Source: Prionace glauca
Lineage: Eukaryota > Chordata > Chondrichthyes > Carcharhiniformes > Carcharhinidae
NCBI GenBank assembly: GCA_037974335.1
Contig: CM075760.1
Coordinates: 6,383,432 to 6,447,431 of the forward strand
Length of the DNA: 64,000 bases
Direction of reading: 5' to 3'
Positions 1 to 9,400 of this stretch are shown here, one piece after another. The stretch's first letter is position 1, and every line of letters starts with the position of its first letter. The notes under the pieces were generated by a model. That model did no database searches. It was not told where the DNA came from and saw only the letters and a list, made by a program, of their open reading frames with translations. The position numbers and the translations under genes were made by a program.

Positions 1-2220
1 CTGCACCTGCACCGACACCTTCAGGGACTTGTGTACCTGCACCCCCAGGTCTCTCTGCGTATCTATACTCCGGATAGTTCTACCTTTTATCATATAACTC
101 CCTTCCACATTATTCTGGCCAAAGTGCATCACCTCGCATTTCTCCGGATTAAATTCCATTTGCCATCTATCTGCCCAATCTACCAGCCTATCTATGTCCT
201 GTTGCATTGCCAGGCACTGCTCCTCAGTACCCGCCAATCCAACCAACTTAGTGTCATCAGCAAATTTGCTGATCACACCACCTACCCCCTCTTCCAAGTC
301 ATTAATGTATACTACAAATAGTAGAGGTCCTAGTACCGAGCCCTGCGGCACCCCACTGGTGACAGACCTCCAATTGGAAAAGGAGCCCTCCACTACTACC
401 CGCTGTCTTCTCCTCCCAAGCCAGTTCTTCACCCATCTACATACCTGGCCTTGTATCCCATGAGCCTTCACCTTTTCTATCAGCCTACCGTGAGGGACCT
501 TGTCAAACGCCTTACTGAAATCCATATAGACAACATCAACGGCTTGTCCTTCGTCAACCGTTTTTGTCACCTCTTCAAAAAATTCCAACAGATTCGTAAG
601 GCACGACCTCCCTGTAACGAAGCCATGCTGCGTATCCCTGATCAGATTGCAGCGCTCCAGATGCTCATACATCCTATCCTTGAGGATCCTCTCCATTATC
701 TTGCCTATAACTGAAGTCAAGCTCACTGGCCTATAGTTCCCTGGGTTATCCCTCTGACCCTTCTTAAACAACGGTACAACATTTGCAATCCGCCAATCCT
801 CTGGGACCTCACCTGTGTCCAAAGAAGAGACAAAGATTTGCGTCAGAGGCCCAGCAATTTCATCCCTCACCTCCCATAGCAGCCTAGGATAGATGCCATC
901 AGGCCCCGGAGATTTGTCTGTCTTTATAGTGTCTAAAAGTCCCAACACCTCTTCCCTCGTGATGACTATTTCCCTCAACGGATCCTCAAACTTCTCAAGC
1001 ACAGCAGCAGAGGACTGACCCCTCTCCTGAGTGAATACCGACGCAAAGTATTCATTCAAGATCTCCCCCATTCCCCCAGGCTCCAAGCATAGTTCCCCTC
1101 CTCTGTCCCTGAGAGGACCAATGTTCCCTCTAACCATCCTTTTGTTTCTAATATAAGAGTAAAATGCTTTAGGATTTTCCTTAATCCTACCCGCCAAAGC
1201 CATTTCGTGGCCCCTTTTTGCCTTTCTGATGCCCCTTTTAAGTTCCCTCCTACATTCTCTGTATTCTTCTAACGCTATCTCTGTCCTCAAATGCCTCGAT
1301 CTAGTGTACGCTTCCCTCTTTCTCCTGACCAGGTCCTCAATATCCCTAGTTACCCACGGCTCTCTAATCCTACCTTTCCCATCCTTCCTCTTGACCGGCA
1401 CATGTCTTTCCTGTAAAGATTGTAGTTTTCCCTTGAGAGACTCCCACATACCCAGCGTCGACCTACCGTTAAATAGCGTACCCCAGTCTGTATCTTTAAG
1501 ATCCTGCCTAATCCGGCTGTATCTAGCCCTCCCCCAATTTAACACCCTCCCCTTAGGACAGGCTTCATCTTTATCCATTAATATCTTGAACCAGACAGAG
1601 TTGTGGTCACTGTTAGCCACATGCTCTCCTACCTCAACGTCAACCACCTGCCCAGGCTCATTCCCCAGAACCAAGTCAAGTATAGCCCCCTCCCTGGTCG
1701 GTCTATCCACGTACTGCTCCAGGGATCCTTCCATTACACACTGTACAAATTCCTCCCCGTCAGCACCCTCTGATCTCAGTACATTCCAATCTACCCTGGG
1801 GAGATTAAAATCTCCCACTACCACCACCCTATTCTTCCTGCACTTATCTAGAATGTCCCTGCTTATCCCTTCTTCCACAGCCCTCGGGCTGTTGGGCGGT
1901 CTGTAGTAAACACCCAGCAGAGTAACATCACCCTTCCTATTCCTCAACTCCACCCATAGCGACTCGATTCCTACATCCTCCGTACCTCCCTCCCTCTGCA
2001 CTGCTACGATGCAATCCTTAACTAACAACGCCACTCCCCCACCTCTCAGCGACCCATCCCTATCTCGCCTGAAACACTTATACCCAGGAACATTCAACTG
2101 CCAATCCTGCCCTTCCTTTAACCAAGTCTCTGTCACCGCCACCACTTCCAACTTCCTTTCAAACATTAATGCCTTCAGTTCATCTGTTTTGCCAGTCACA
2201 CTCCTGGCATTGAAACACAT
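1..2220 (-). CDS. CR1 LINE ORF2 protein (AP endonuclease + reverse transcriptase), 3' end outside window
   Basis: ORF2 makes the enzyme that nicks target DNA and copies the LINE RNA into it. The first ATG in the open frame is at 2220-2218 (MCFNARSVTG). Residues 1 to about 215 are an EEP/AP-endonuclease domain with NARS, TETWL, GDFNLP and SDHNS motifs, so the usual N, E, D and H residues are present. The reverse transcriptase follows, with [10 protein letters not shown] (about residue 565), [14 protein letters not shown] (about 620) and FADDTK (about 649), which keep all three catalytic aspartates. About 740 codons are visible without a stop. CR1 ORF2 is usually around 900-1000 residues, so the C-terminal 'HLEYCVQFW' region lies outside the window. 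Confidence 0.88.
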   Translation of the reverse strand, partial: MCFNARSVTGKTDELKALMFERKLEVVAVTETWLKEGQDWQLNVPGYKCFRRDRDGSLRGGGVALLVKDCIVAVQREGGTEDVGIESLWVELRNRKGDVTLLGVYYRPPNSPRAVEEGISRDILDKCRKNRVVVVGDFNLPRVDWNVLRSEGADGEEFVQCVMEGSLEQYVDRPTREGAILDLVLGNEPGQVVDVEVGEHVANSDHNSVWFKILMDKDEACPKGRVLNWGRARYSRIRQDLKDTDWGTLFNGRSTLGMWESLKGKLQSLQERHVPVKRKDGKGRIREPWVTRDIEDLVRRKREAYTRSRHLRTEIALEEYRECRRELKRGIRKAKRGHEMALAGRIKENPKAFYSYIRNKRMVRGNIGPLRDRGGELCLEPGGMGEILNEYFASVFTQERGQSSAAVLEKFEDPLREIVITREEVLGLLDTIKTDKSPGPDGIYPRLLWEVRDEIAGPLTQIFVSSLDTGEVPEDWRIANVVPLFKKGQRDNPGNYRPVSLTSVIGKIMERILKDRMYEHLERCNLIRDTQHGFVTGRSCLTNLLEFFEEVTKTVDEGQAVDVVYMDFSKAFDKVPHGRLIEKVKAHGIQGQVCRWVKNWLGRRRQRVVVEGSFSNWRSVTSGVPQGSVLGPLLFVVYINDLEEGVGGVISKFADDTKLVGLAGTEEQCLAMQQDIDRLVDWADRWQMEFNPEKCEVMHFGQNNVEGSYMIKGRTIRSIDTQRDLGVQVHKSLKVSVQVQ

Positions 2221-2321
2221 GCACTGAAGACCCTCCGAAACATCCCGATCCTTCTTCCTACCCTCCGGGCCTACCCTATCCCCAATCCCAGTTCCGTCTA
2301 CCTCCCCACCCCCCCTCCATA

Positions 2322-3209
2322 TTAGTTTAAACCCTGCCGATACACACCAGCTAACCTTCCAGCTAAGATATGTATGCCCTTCCCAGTTAACTGTACCCCA
2401 TCCCTCTTGTATATTAGCCGTTCTTTCATAAAGACTTCCCAGTGGTCTATGAATATAAATCCCTCTGCCCTACACCAATCTTTCAACCAAGCATTTAATT
2501 GGATTAGTTCATTATTTCTAGCCCTGCTAGCCCCAGGCACCGGCAGCAGCCCAGAGAACGCCACCCTGGAGGCCCTACATTTCAGCCTGGCCCCCAACTC
2601 CCTGAACTGCCTGCGTATGTCCCCCCTGCACTTTGTTCCTACATCCTTCTCTCCTACATGCACTATCACATTCGACTCAGTCCCTCCACCCTTCAAGATT
2701 CCCTCTACCCTTTCTGAGATGTCCTGTACCCCAGCTCCAGGGAGGCAGACTACCATCCTGGAGTCCCGCTTTTGCCCACAGAATCGCCTGTCAATCCCCT
2801 TGACATTCCCATCCCCCACCACTATCTCACACCCTGCACTCTTCACTTTCTGATCTCCCTCCCTTGCCTTCTCTACCCCGACTGTCACCCCACCCTTGAC
2901 ATTCCGGGGTAATTCATCTGGGGCATTCCTAGTACTTTTCTTTTTGCTCTTCCTAACTGTAACCCAACCATCTATACTTGTAGGTTCTGGTATTAGCTCA
3001 GGGTTGCCATTCCTCTCCATTACCTCCTCATTTTCCCGAACTAAAAACATATCCTCCAGTCTCAGTTCCAGCTGCCTCACCCGGGCCCTTAATCGCTGCA
3101 CCTCGAGACATTTCCCGCATATGTGGGCTTTCGGGAGATGTGCTGTCTCCAGAAATGTCCACATATGGCATCGAACACAGTGAACACGTGTAACCCTAGA
3201 CCCTGGCAT
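2322..3209 (-). CDS. CR1 LINE ORF1 protein (zinc-knuckle-like, coiled coil, esterase-like), 295 aa
   Basis: The frame opens with ATG at 3209-3207 and ends with TAA at 2324-2322. The N-terminus has two CxxC pairs (CVRC about residues 11-14, CGKC about 32-35), as in the PHD-like zinc module of CR1 ORF1. A leucine/arginine-rich coiled-coil stretch (about 36-56) follows, then a charged linker, then an SGNH-esterase-like domain from about residue 125. Its blocks VVCLPGAGVQD, FSGLLPVPGA and LNAWLKDWC are recognisable. CR1 ORF1 proteins bind the RNA and form part of the retrotransposition particle. Odd points: the catalytic GDS serine is read as GDG, and the histidine of DGVHL is read as DGVQL, so the esterase may be inactive although the frame is intact. 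Confidence 0.88.
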   Translation of the reverse strand: MPGSRVTRVHCVRCHMWTFLETAHLPKAHICGKCLEVQRLRARVRQLELRLEDMFLVRENEEVMERNGNPELIPEPTSIDGWVTVRKSKKKSTRNAPDELPRNVKGGVTVGVEKAREGDQKVKSAGCEIVVGDGNVKGIDRRFCGQKRDSRMVVCLPGAGVQDISERVEGILKGGGTESNVIVHVGEKDVGTKCRGDIRRQFRELGARLKCRASRVAFSGLLPVPGASRARNNELIQLNAWLKDWCRAEGFIFIDHWEVFMKERLIYKRDGVQLTGKGIHILAGRLAGVYRQGLN

Positions 3210-3436
3210 TATGGTTGACCCCTGTTAAGGTGTGATATGAAGCCCTGTTATCAAACCTGCGCTCGCCCAAGCCCAGTGAGCTTAAGCCCTTCTACCTCTC
3301 ACTCCGCTGCCCGCTCCCGACGCTGCCCGCTATCTACCTTGGCCTTCTTTTTATACTCCCGCGCTCCCTTCCCAGCAGCCCCTGCGCCTATCTCCCGCTA
3401 CGGAGCACCAAAACAAACAAAAACCCTCCCGAACTA
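3210..3436 (-). promoter_or_regulatory. 5' leader of the CR1 LINE, possible internal promoter
   Basis: Upstream of ORF1 the element is rich in G+C and contains a TATA-like run (minus strand ATAAAAAG near 3350) within GC-rich DNA. The right limit near 3436 is where composition changes from GC-rich LINE leader to ordinary flank. Whole CR1 leaders are rarely retained because most copies are 5'-truncated. Promoter function is inferred only from position and composition. Confidence 0.4.
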
Positions 3437-3595
3437 GAAGTCAGTCAGAATGCAGTATTTACAAGGCAGCACACTCACCAAAAGGCAGCCACTCGTCAAA
3501 ATCTCTGTTCCAGAGTAGCAAGGTGAACATGTATATTTCCTCTGGAAATTCGACCCTCAAGTGGAAACTGGGGCCAATGTATTGAAAGTTGACAT

Positions 3596-3807
3596 TACTT
3601 CTTTCAGAAACCTGACAGTGCAGAAGGAGGCTATTTGGCCCATCAGGTCTGTACCACACCAATCCCGAACAGTCGCTATCCTCATTATCCCAATTATTAA
3701 CCATGCCGTTCGTACTGTCATTCAGATTAAATTTAGCATGACCAATTCACCTAACCTGTACACATTTGGTCACTAAGGGGCAATTTAGCATGGCTATTAC
3801 ACTTAAC
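3596..3807 (-). repeat. SINE, 3' part, split from 7417-7480 by a LINE insertion
   Basis: The text 'cagtgcagaaggaggctatt' and the later 'ttagcatgaccaattcacct' belong to the tail of a tRNA-headed SINE seen repeatedly here (50812-50972, 7520-7996). The body breaks off at about 3807 and resumes after the LINE at 7417 with the 'catatctttggagaatgggag' segment. The bases ttaac occur at both junctions and look like a short target-site duplication. Confidence 0.6.
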
Positions 3808-3829
3808 GGGTAGAATTAGGGACCTTGCG

Positions 3830-5568
3830 GTGAAGGATCCTCTTGGAGAGAGTGATCATTGTATGGTGGAGTTTCTGGTGCAGATGGGGGAGGAGAAAGT
3901 GGGTTCCCAGACACGCGTCCTTTGTTTGAATAGAGGGGAGTATGGTAGGATGAGAGAAGAATTGGCGAATGTGGACTGGGGGAGCGCGTTGGAAGGTAGG
4001 TCTGCTGAGGAGCAGTGGAGGATCTTTAAGGAAATCTTTCTTGGTGCTCAGCAGAAATTTATTCCGATGGTTAAAAAGGACAGTAGGAGGAGAGGTAATA
4101 AGCCGTGGATAACGAAGGAGGTGAAGGAAAGTGTTAAATTAAAAGCGGAGGAGTTTAGAGTAGCTAAGAGCAGTGGGCGAGAAGAGGATTGGGAAAGGTT
4201 TAAATGTCAAAGATTGACAAAGAAATTGATAAAGGAGGGTAGGAGAAGCTATGAGGCTGGGCTAGCGCTTAATATAAAAAAGGATAGCAAGAGTTTTTAT
4301 AAATATATAAAAAGGAAGAGGCTGGCTAGGGTAAACGTTGGTCCTTTAGAGGATGAGAAAGGGGAGCTAGTGGTAGGGGATGGGGATATGGCTAAGGTCT
4401 TGAATAACTTTTTTGTTTCTGTCTTCACGGAGAAGGACGTGAATAATTTGCCGGGTGTTAGCGATGGAAAGGTGGTAGGAATGGAGGGTCTTAATGACAT
4501 TACTGTTACTAGAGAGGTGGTGCTCGACAGACTGGAGGGGCTGATTGTGGACAAGTCCCCAGGACCGGATGGAATGCATCCGAGGGTTCTGAAAGAAATG
4601 GCGGAGGTGATAGTGGATGCCTTGGTGGTTATTTTCCAGACGTCGCTGGATTCCGGGGAAGTGCCGGAAGATTGGAAAACGGCTAATGTTACGCCGTTGT
4701 TTAAGAAGGGTGCCAGGCAAAAGGCGGGGAATTATAGGCCGGTTAGTTTAACGTCTGTGGTAGGTAAAATGTTAGAAACCGTCATTAAGGAGGAAATAGC
4801 GAGGCATCTTGAGGGGAATTGCTTGATAGGGCGGACGCAACACGGTTTCATTAAAGGGAAGTCGTGTCTGACAAATTTACTGGAGTTCTATGAGGATGTG
4901 TCTAGGGCAGTGGATAGAGGAGAGCCGGTGGATGTGGTCTTTCTGGATTTTCAGAAGGCGTTTGACAAGGTACCTCACAAGAGGTTATTGCAGAAGGTCA
5001 GGGGACATGGAGTTGGGGGTAGGGTGTTAGCGTGGATAGAGGATTGGTTGTCAAATAGGAGGCAGAGAGTGGGGGTCAATGGATGCTATTCGGATTGGCG
5101 GTTGGTGACTAGTGTGGTGCCCCAGGGGTCGGTGCTGGGGCCTCAGCTGTTTACCATTTATATAGATGATCTGGAGGAGGGAACCGAGTGCAGGGTGTCG
5201 AAATTTGCTGATGACACCAAGATTGGGGGAAAGGCAAATTGTGCGGAGGGTGTGGAGAGTCTGCAGAAGGACCTAGATAGGCTGGGCGAATGGGACAGGA
5301 AATGGCAAATGGAATTTAATGCTGGCAAGTGTGAGGTGGTCCACTTTGGTAGGAGGAATGGTAGGAAGGACTATTACTTACGGGGCGAAAAACTGCAGCA
5401 GGCGACGGTGCAGAGGGACCTCGGGGTCCTTGTGCATGAGTCGCAAAAACCCAGCTTGCAGGTGCAGCAGGTGGTCAGGAAGGCGAATGGGATGCTGGCC
5501 TTCATAGCGAGGGGGATTGAATGTAAAAGTAGGGAGGTCTTGCTGCAGCTGTATAGGGCATTGGTGAG
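3830..5568 (+). CDS. CR1 ORF2 fragment: end of endonuclease plus reverse transcriptase
   Basis: About 580 codons are open. The start is the 5' truncation point, not a natural start (first codon GTG within an upstream open stretch). The frame includes the endonuclease SDH motif, FFVSVFTEKD, a KSPGPDGMHPRVLKE block, motif A FLDFQKAFDK, motif B as [14 protein letters not shown] and motif C KFADDTK. The glycine before VPQG, usually SGVPQG, is V here, and LGPLLF is LGPQLF, so enzyme activity is doubtful. The protein ends in the inserted LINE. The LRPQLEYCVQ continuation lies at 6840-7322. Confidence 0.82.
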
Positions 5569-6838
5569 AATTTCATAGAATTTCATAGAACATTACAGCA
5601 CAAACAGGCCCTTCGGCCCTCGAGTTGCGCCGATCGCATCAACCCCACCAATCTATAGGCCTATCTATAACCCCCAATCCCATTAAACCCCATATACTCA
5701 TCCAGAAGTCTTTTAAAAGACCCCAGCGAGTTCGCCTCCACCACCGACGACGGCAGCCGATTCCAATCACTCACCACCCTCTGAGTGAAAAACTTACCCC
5801 TAACATCACCTCTGTACCTCCCTCCCCGCACCTTAAATCTGTGTCCCCTCGTAGCGACCATTTCAACCCGGGGAAATAGCCTCTGAGAGTCCACCCTATC
5901 TATTCCTCTCAACATTTTATAAACTTCTATCAGGTCGCCTCTCAACCTTCGCCTCTCCAGGGAAAAGAGTCCCAGCTCCCTCAACCTATCTTCATAAGGC
6001 ATGCCTCCCAGTCCAGGCAACATCCTTGTAAATCTCCTCTGCACCCTTTCAATAGCTTCTACATCTTTCCTATAGTGAGGCGACCAGAACTGCGCACAGT
6101 ACTCCAAATGAGGCCTGACAAGGGTCCTGTAAAGTTGCAGCATTACCTCCCGACTCCTAAACTCAATCCCTCGATTAATGAAGGCCAGTACACCATACGC
6201 CTTCTTGACCACCTCCTCCACCTGCGAGGCCGATTTAAGAGTCCTGTGAACCCGGACCCCGAGATCCTTCTGCTCTTCAACGCTACTAAGACCCCTGCCC
6301 TTAATAGTGTACTCGTTCATCCCGTTGGTTCTGCCGAAATGGACTACTACACATTTATCCGCGTTGAAGTCCATCTGCCACTTCTCCGCCCATTCCTGCA
6401 TCCTATCTATGTCCTGCTGCAACTTTTGACATCCTTCCAGACCATCCACAACACCGCCGACCTTCGTGTCATCAGCGAACTTGCTAACCCATCCCTCCAC
6501 TTCCTCATCCAGGTCATTTATGAAAATGACAAACAACAAGGGTCCCAGAACAGATCCCTGGGGCACCCCACTGGTGACTGACCTCCATTCCGAAAAAGAC
6601 CCATCCACAATCACTCTCTGCCTTCTGCAGGCAAGCCAGTTCTGGATCCACAAGGCCAAAGGCCCTTGGATCCCATGCCCTCTCACCTTCTCAAGAAGTC
6701 TTGCATGGGGGACCTTATCAAAAGCCTTGCTGAAGTCCATGTACACTACGTCCACGGCACTTCCTTCGTCAATGTGTTCAGTCACATTATCGAAGAACTC
6801 AACTAGGCTCGTAAGGCACGACCTGCCCTTGACAAATC
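5569..6838 (-). mobile_element. Young CR1 LINE copy, 5'-truncated, inserted into another LINE
   Basis: The minus strand carries the C-terminal two thirds of the reverse transcriptase (GFVKGRSCLTS to GIGGYR) without a stop. The 3' UTR is near-identical to those at 52958 and 55708-55790 ('ccttcggccctcgagttgcg'). The 3' end has two ATTTCATAGA-type repeats (5569-5590). The 5' truncation joins host sequence at 6838. Near-identity with the copy at 53829-55790 suggests recent activity of this subfamily. Confidence 0.9.
5661..6838 (-). CDS. CR1 ORF2 C-terminal fragment, open to its natural stop
   Basis: About 392 LINE-derived codons end with a natural stop at 5661. Visible parts are the palm ([31 protein letters not shown]), the thumb and the C-terminal domain ([49 protein letters not shown]). 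The N-terminus is missing by 5' truncation, so the first residues of the open frame are read from the host LINE on the antisense strand. It cannot work alone because the endonuclease is absent. Confidence 0.85.
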
Positions 6839-6839
6839 C

Positions 6840-7322
6840 ATGCTGAGGCCACAGCTGGAGTACTGTGTGCAGTTTTGGGCGCCGCATCTGCGCAAGGATA
6901 TTTTGGCCCTGGAGGGAGTGCAGAGGAGGTTTACTCGGCTGATACCGGAGTTGAGGGGATTGAGCTATGAGGAGAGGCTGAATAAACTAGGCTTGTACTC
7001 GTTAGAGTTTAGAAGAATGAGGGGAGATCTCATTGAGACGTATAAGATGATGAATGGGATGGATAGGATAGAGGTGGAGAGACTCTTCCCGCTCAAAAAA
7101 GACAGTAGGACTAGGGGGCACAGCCTCAAGATAAAGGGGGGGCGGTTTAAAACAGAGTTGAGGAGGAACTTCTTCACTCAAAGGGTGGTGAATCTCTGGA
7201 ATTCTCTGCCCGTTGAAGTGGTGGAGGCTGCCTCGCTAAATATTTTTAAGAAACGGGTTGATGGGTTTTTGATAAGAGAAGGGATTAAGGGTTATGGGGA
7301 GAGGGCGGGAAGGTGGAGCTGA
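6840..7322 (+). CDS. C-terminal CR1 ORF2 fragment of the interrupted outer LINE
   Basis: About 160 codons continue the outer LINE after the insertion: [48 protein letters not shown] and a stop at 7320-7322. The frame is free of internal stops. This implies the outer LINE was still open when, or shortly before, the inner one landed. The apparent start is only the junction codon. Confidence 0.8.
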   Translation: MLRPQLEYCVQFWAPHLRKDILALEGVQRRFTRLIPELRGLSYEERLNKLGLYSLEFRRMRGDLIETYKMMNGMDRIEVERLFPLKKDSRTRGHSLKIKGGRFKTELRRNFFTQRVVNLWNSLPVEVVEAASLNIFKKRVDGFLIREGIKGYGERAGRWS

Positions 7323-7416
7323 GTCACGACAGATCAGCCATGATCTTATTGAATGGCGGGGCAGGCTCGAAGGGCCAGATGGCCTGCTCCTGCTCCTATT
7401 TCTTATGTTCTTATGT

Positions 7417-7996
7417 TAACTTACATATCTTTGGAGAATGGGAGTAACCCAGAGAACCCAGAGGAAACCCATGCAGACAAATGAAAATTTGCAGAATCTA
7501 CACTAAAAATTGTTGAATCCCTACAGACAGAGGCCATTTGGCCCATCATGCCTGTATTGATTCTCTGATAGAGAATCTCACCCAGATCCTATCCCTGTAT
7601 TTACCTCAATAATACCCCTAACCTAAACATCTTGAGATACTAAGGGGACATTTTGAATGGCCAATCCACCTAACCTATGTATCTTGAGACATCAAGAGGT
7701 AACTTAGCATAGCCAACCAACCCAAACTGCACATCTTGAGACACTAAAGGACAACTAAGCATGGCCAATCCACCTAATCTATATTGTGAGGCACTAAGGA
7801 ACAATTTATCAAGGCCAATCCATATAACGTATACATCTTTGTAGTGTGGGAGAAAATCGGAGCACCCAGAGGAAACACACGCAGACCTGGGGAGAACATG
7901 CAGATGCCATTGGCAGTCACCCAATGCCAGAATCGAACTAAGGTCCCTGGCGCTGTGAGGCAGCAGTGCGAACCGTTATGCTGCCATGTCACCCCT
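7417..7996 (-). repeat. Tail of the split SINE followed by a second SINE with an expanded internal repeat
   Basis: The first part (7417-7480) finishes the SINE split at 3807. From 7520 a second SINE reads on the minus strand. Its tRNA-like head lies at 7930-7996 (minus strand GTTCGATTC B-box core, 'cactgctgcctcacagcgcc') and its central 'ggtttcctccgggtgctccg'-type domain near 7850-7890. Between 7620 and 7850 the motif 'atggccaatccacctaac' occurs four times at about 55-bp spacing, giving a small tandem array inside the SINE. Confidence 0.65.
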
Positions 7997-8872
7997 TTGT
8001 AACGAATGAGACAACAACACAGGGAGAGTGGAAGGTTATTCTTGTACAGTTCAGGGAACACAGGCATACAGATTAATAGAAGTTTAACATCGTCTGATTT
8101 TCCTCACACCCAGGCGGGTTTTCCAATCACGCTCGCCCTAAGTTTGGAAAATCCCCTTTGAGGTCAAGGGACCTTTGCATTGTCTGTATCATGCCGATTC
8201 CTGTGGTGGGTGGGATGGGAAAATTATGTCCCCTATCTTTTGAACAGCTGTCAGAGCAAGTTCAATGTCATATGCCCCCCCACCCCCACTCACACACACA
8301 CACACAATTGCCCCCCCCCCCACCCCAGTCTACCTGGCCAGGTTAAGAAGATTCACAGATCACTGTGAATTCGGCCCAGCAATAACAGAAAGGCAGAGGG
8401 GCCGGTTAGCCGAGGCAGAGTCTCATTCTACAAATGTTAATGCCACGAGAATCAGAGCGGGCGAGGGGTGAACCATGGAAAGGTCCATTGACCTCAGGCA
8501 GGATTTTACGGTTTCACCGCGAGTCAGGCTGTAAATTCTTGCCCAATGGCTTGAAACTAAAATCCCTGAATGTGCAGCACCGGATGTAAACGAGTTGCAA
8601 ATCTTTTTGAACGAGGCAGGAAACAACGGCAATGAAGGCCAAAATGACTAGGGCTCCTGAAAAATCCAAAACAAAACAATGGAGCTTCAAGGGCAGGGCC
8701 TTGTTTTTGCTGCTGGGGAGAACATTCGCAAGAAACGTGTTAATGAAGGAGTTATGTTGTAAGAGGTGTAATAGAAAGGGTCTTTTACAAACATGTAACA
8801 GAGTGAAGTGACCTGGCCAATAAAACCAAAGCCTGAAACGGTTAATTTAATCCCATCGAAGAAACATAAGAA
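7997..8872. other. No gene seen; contains a CA/C-rich simple repeat
   Basis: I recognise no coding or RNA gene. A C-run and CA-repeat lies at 8274-8330. Short open frames here run through it and have no family resemblance. Confidence 0.6.
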
Positions 8873-9400
8873 CATAAGAAATAGGAGCAGGAGTAGGCCA
8901 TCTGGCCCTTCGAGCCTGCCCCGCCATTCAATAAGATCATGGCTGATCTGAACTGGATCAGTTCCACTTTCCCGCTTTCTCCCCATAACCCTTAATTCCC
9001 TTGTCTATCAGAAAACTGTCCACACGTGTACTAAATATATTCAACGAGGTAGCCTCCACCACATCAACGGCCGGAGAATTCCAGAGATTCACCAACATCT
9101 GAGAGAAGAAGTTCCTCCTCAACTCTGTTCTAAAGTGTCCCCCCCCCCGCCTTATTTTGAGGCTGTGCCCTCTAGTTCTGCTATTCTTGCCAAGCGGAAG
9201 AATCTCGCTCCCTCTACCCTATCTAGCCTCTTCATTATCTTATAAGCCTCTATACGATACTTCCTCAGCCTTCTAAACTCTAATGAGTACAGACACAGTC
9301 TATTTAATCTCTCCCCATAAGCTAACCGCCTCATCTCCGGTATCAGCCTGGTGAACCTTCGCTATACTCCCTCCAAGGCCAATATATCCTTCTGGTAGGA
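8873..9400 (-). mobile_element. CR1 LINE 3' fragment, decayed
   Basis: The left end carries the CATAAGAA terminal repeat and the 'ggcaggctcgaagggccaga' 3' UTR of the same group as 3808-7416. Degraded C-terminal coding sequence follows (LYSLEFRRL, FFSQMLVNLWNS-like). The copy is 5'-truncated near 9400. Confidence 0.8.

Larger units (their letters stand above)
1..3436 (-). mobile_element. CR1-type LINE, 5' part with both ORFs open; 3' end lies outside the window
   Basis: A non-LTR retrotransposon reads leftwards. From its 5' end it holds a GC-rich leader (3436-3210), ORF1 (3209-2322), a gap of about 100 bases and ORF2 (2220 to the window edge). The order esterase-type ORF1, AP-endonuclease, reverse transcriptase is that of the CR1 group. 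Reading the ORF2 frame codon by codon, I found no stop from 2469 down to base 1. The other copies here are 5'-truncated or broken, so this is the best candidate for an autonomous element. The 3' UTR and terminal repeat cannot be seen. Confidence 0.9.
3808..7416 (+). mobile_element. CR1 LINE, 5'-truncated, interrupted by a younger LINE at 5569-6838
   Basis: The copy starts near the end of the endonuclease domain (SDHCMVEF), runs through the reverse transcriptase, is interrupted, and resumes at 6839 with the C-terminal LEYCVQFW region, a stop near 7320 and a 3' UTR. It ends in a direct repeat of TTCTTATG type at about 7398-7416. It carries a different 3' end ('ggcaggctcgaagggccaga') from the element at position 1 and belongs with the copies at 8873 and 56305. 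The insertion left TGAG on both sides. It was itself inserted in a SINE. Confidence 0.9.

Noticed and set aside
31-2227. Several plus-strand open frames of 72-225 codons
   Set aside because: They are antisense to the open ORF2 of the minus-strand LINE and owe their openness to its codon pattern.
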